Source: Ignelater luminosus (Eukaryota > Arthropoda > Insecta > Coleoptera > Elateridae). From it: a DNA stretch of 64,000 nucleotides. This document shows, piece after piece, positions 62,580 through 64,000 of the stretch. The first letter of the stretch is position 1, and each line of letters starts with the position of its first letter. The stretch spans positions 39,864 through 103,863 of the forward strand of contig VTPC01090894.1 in the NCBI GenBank assembly GCA_011009095.1. The letters are read 5' to 3'. The notes under the pieces are model-generated. The model made no database searches. It was not told where the DNA came from and saw only the letters and a program-made list of their open reading frames with translations. A program made the position numbers and the translations under genes.

Positions 62580-64000
62580 GTTTTTAAAAAGAAAACACCA
62601 GTGAACAATTAAATATTCTTACCCTTTTATTTCTGTAATATATATATATTTATATTATATACATTTTTCGATAGTTCACAGAGTAATAAGAAAATTAATT
62701 TTACCTTTTCATATGTAAGAACAATAATGAAAAGGCATCCTCTATATTGTACACTGAATACCTATCAAGGTCACAAAGAAAATACTGAGATAAGAACAGT
62801 TTACACCACTTTAGTGGTTTATCATGTTTTTTTTTCTTAACTTACATGTAACAATTCTATTGTAGAATCTTTTCAATTTTTAGGGCTTCTCTGATTTTAG
62901 AATATTCAATTTTGTAAAAATAGAAAAGAATTGCAGATCAAAATATTATAGTTGTACCATTAAATGAAAGGAAGCCTATGGAAAAATCACAGGTATAATT
63001 CCTTGAATTTGTTCTATATTTTTAATACAAAAAACCTCCTTTTTAATTTCTTATTTCATCAATTGAAGGCAATGAAAGAATTTTGGTGAAGAAAGTCAAA
63101 CAAATAATTTTGGTATACCACTCAAATACACATTCAAAACTACATTTATCTGCTTGAAAATAATGTACATAGAAATACCCTGAAATACATATTGAAATTT
63201 TATATTTTTCGAGGTATATTGAAATTTGGCTATACGTCTTTTGAAACTCGAAATAAAACAGACATGAAGCCTAAACCATAGACATTCTATGCTAACACGT
63301 ATGCATAACAATATCGAGATTACATCAACATAGATTTATTTCATCTACATATCACAAAATGGCGACCTGTGGCTTCAGTTTTTTTATTTTTAATATATTA
63401 AAAAACATTCGAAAACACCACATATAACAAACAGGAAATTAATCCATTCCAATAATTAATTTTGAGAATAGTAAACCAGTAAACTTATCACAGACTTAAA
63501 TAAATTATAGGAATATGATATGCAACAAATATTTATAAAATATAAAAGTTAAAAATTAATGGAAAAAAAACTAATAAAACAAACATCTGTAGTAATATAG
63601 TAAGTAGTTTAGCAATTTATAATTCATCTGGTCCTTTAAGATGATCGGCTATTTGGTACTATTTACTTACATTTTAGCTAAATACCAAATTAAGTATGAG
63701 TACGCCACCATTATATAACTAATGCAATAAATAATAGTGCTTACTGTACAGTACAGTTATACTGATAATTGGATATTCAAAGCACTTATGACAAAATAAT
63801 GTTCGTTGTTAACTTGCTGGAATGCATAACCTTGCACTTGCATTCATTAAACTTAAGTACACCTTTTTTCTTTACTCAATACACATAACAAAATTGAGTT
63901 CTTTACCATTTAAATATGTATTACGTAGTCTAAACACTCATACAGCATTAGGCATCAGTCAGACTGAATGCAATCTACGGCGACAACACTTAACTTTGCT
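62580..64000. other. Gene-free end of the window
   Basis: AT-rich sequence with a (TA)n run near 62640-62660 and no recognisable gene or repeat pair. A small hairpin (ATTTGGTA...TACCAAAT) lies near 63652-63690. It could be the 3' untranslated region of a gene lying beyond the window. Confidence 0.4.

Noticed and set aside
1-64000. Prokaryotic-type systems (operons, CRISPR, toxin-antitoxin, prophage)
   Set aside because: The two recognisable host genes have spliceosomal introns and the mobile elements are eukaryotic; no direct-repeat array or ribosome-binding-site-led gene cluster was seen.

Overview
The window is AT-rich eukaryotic nuclear DNA, almost certainly from an insect and plausibly a beetle. 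The evidence for this is short (55-61 bp) GT-AG introns in two conserved animal genes, large gene-poor spacers, and decayed insect-type transposons (BEL/Pao, Tc1-like, several LINEs, short inverted-repeat elements). No bacterial-style operon, CRISPR array, rRNA or convincing tRNA was seen. The order is inferred from general character only; no species call is possible.

Layout. 0-2.7 kb: a degenerate BEL/Pao LTR retrotransposon on the + strand. 2.7-18 kb: gene-poor DNA with a fragment of a transposon-derived protein (6.9-7.3 kb), a decayed lysine/glutamate-rich reading frame (8.4-8.9 kb, - strand) and a 706-bp inverted-repeat element with an unusually GC-rich core (17.5-18.2 kb). 18.8-19.7 kb: the 3' end of a LINE (RNase H plus a zinc-knuckle-like tail). 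26.2-27.3 kb: a broken Tc1-like transposase. 28.3-28.6 kb and 34.9-35.7 kb: reverse-transcriptase fragments of two further LINEs. 36-40 kb: the upstream region of CLN3.

Two genes can be assembled to full length by hand. Cln3/battenin lies on the + strand, with 8 coding exons from 40432 to 45291 encoding 434 aa. Bap55/ACTL6A, an actin-like subunit of SWI/SNF and related complexes, lies on the - strand, with 8 exons from 58925 down to 54020 encoding 419 aa. They are convergent, about 8.7 kb apart. The space between them holds a 898-bp inverted-repeat element, a solitary well-formed 3'-terminal exon of an unrecognised protein (48463-48577), an almost intact-ended Tc1-like element (48729-50191, TA target duplication) and a 560-bp MITE with 38-bp near-perfect ends and a TAA duplication (52021-52580).

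Upstream of Bap55 a short, CCAAT-containing intergenic stretch separates it from a divergent 45-codon reading frame (59151-59288). The last 4 kb contain no recognisable gene but are structurally odd: a tandem duplication at 60.5-60.7 kb and a large imperfect inverted repeat (arms about 340-355 bp, 61474-62562). A third partial copy lies in its loop, and a GGCC-centred motif recurs throughout. This is the least explained structure in the window. There is no functional link between Cln3 (lysosomal membrane) and Bap55 (nuclear chromatin remodelling); they are neighbours only.
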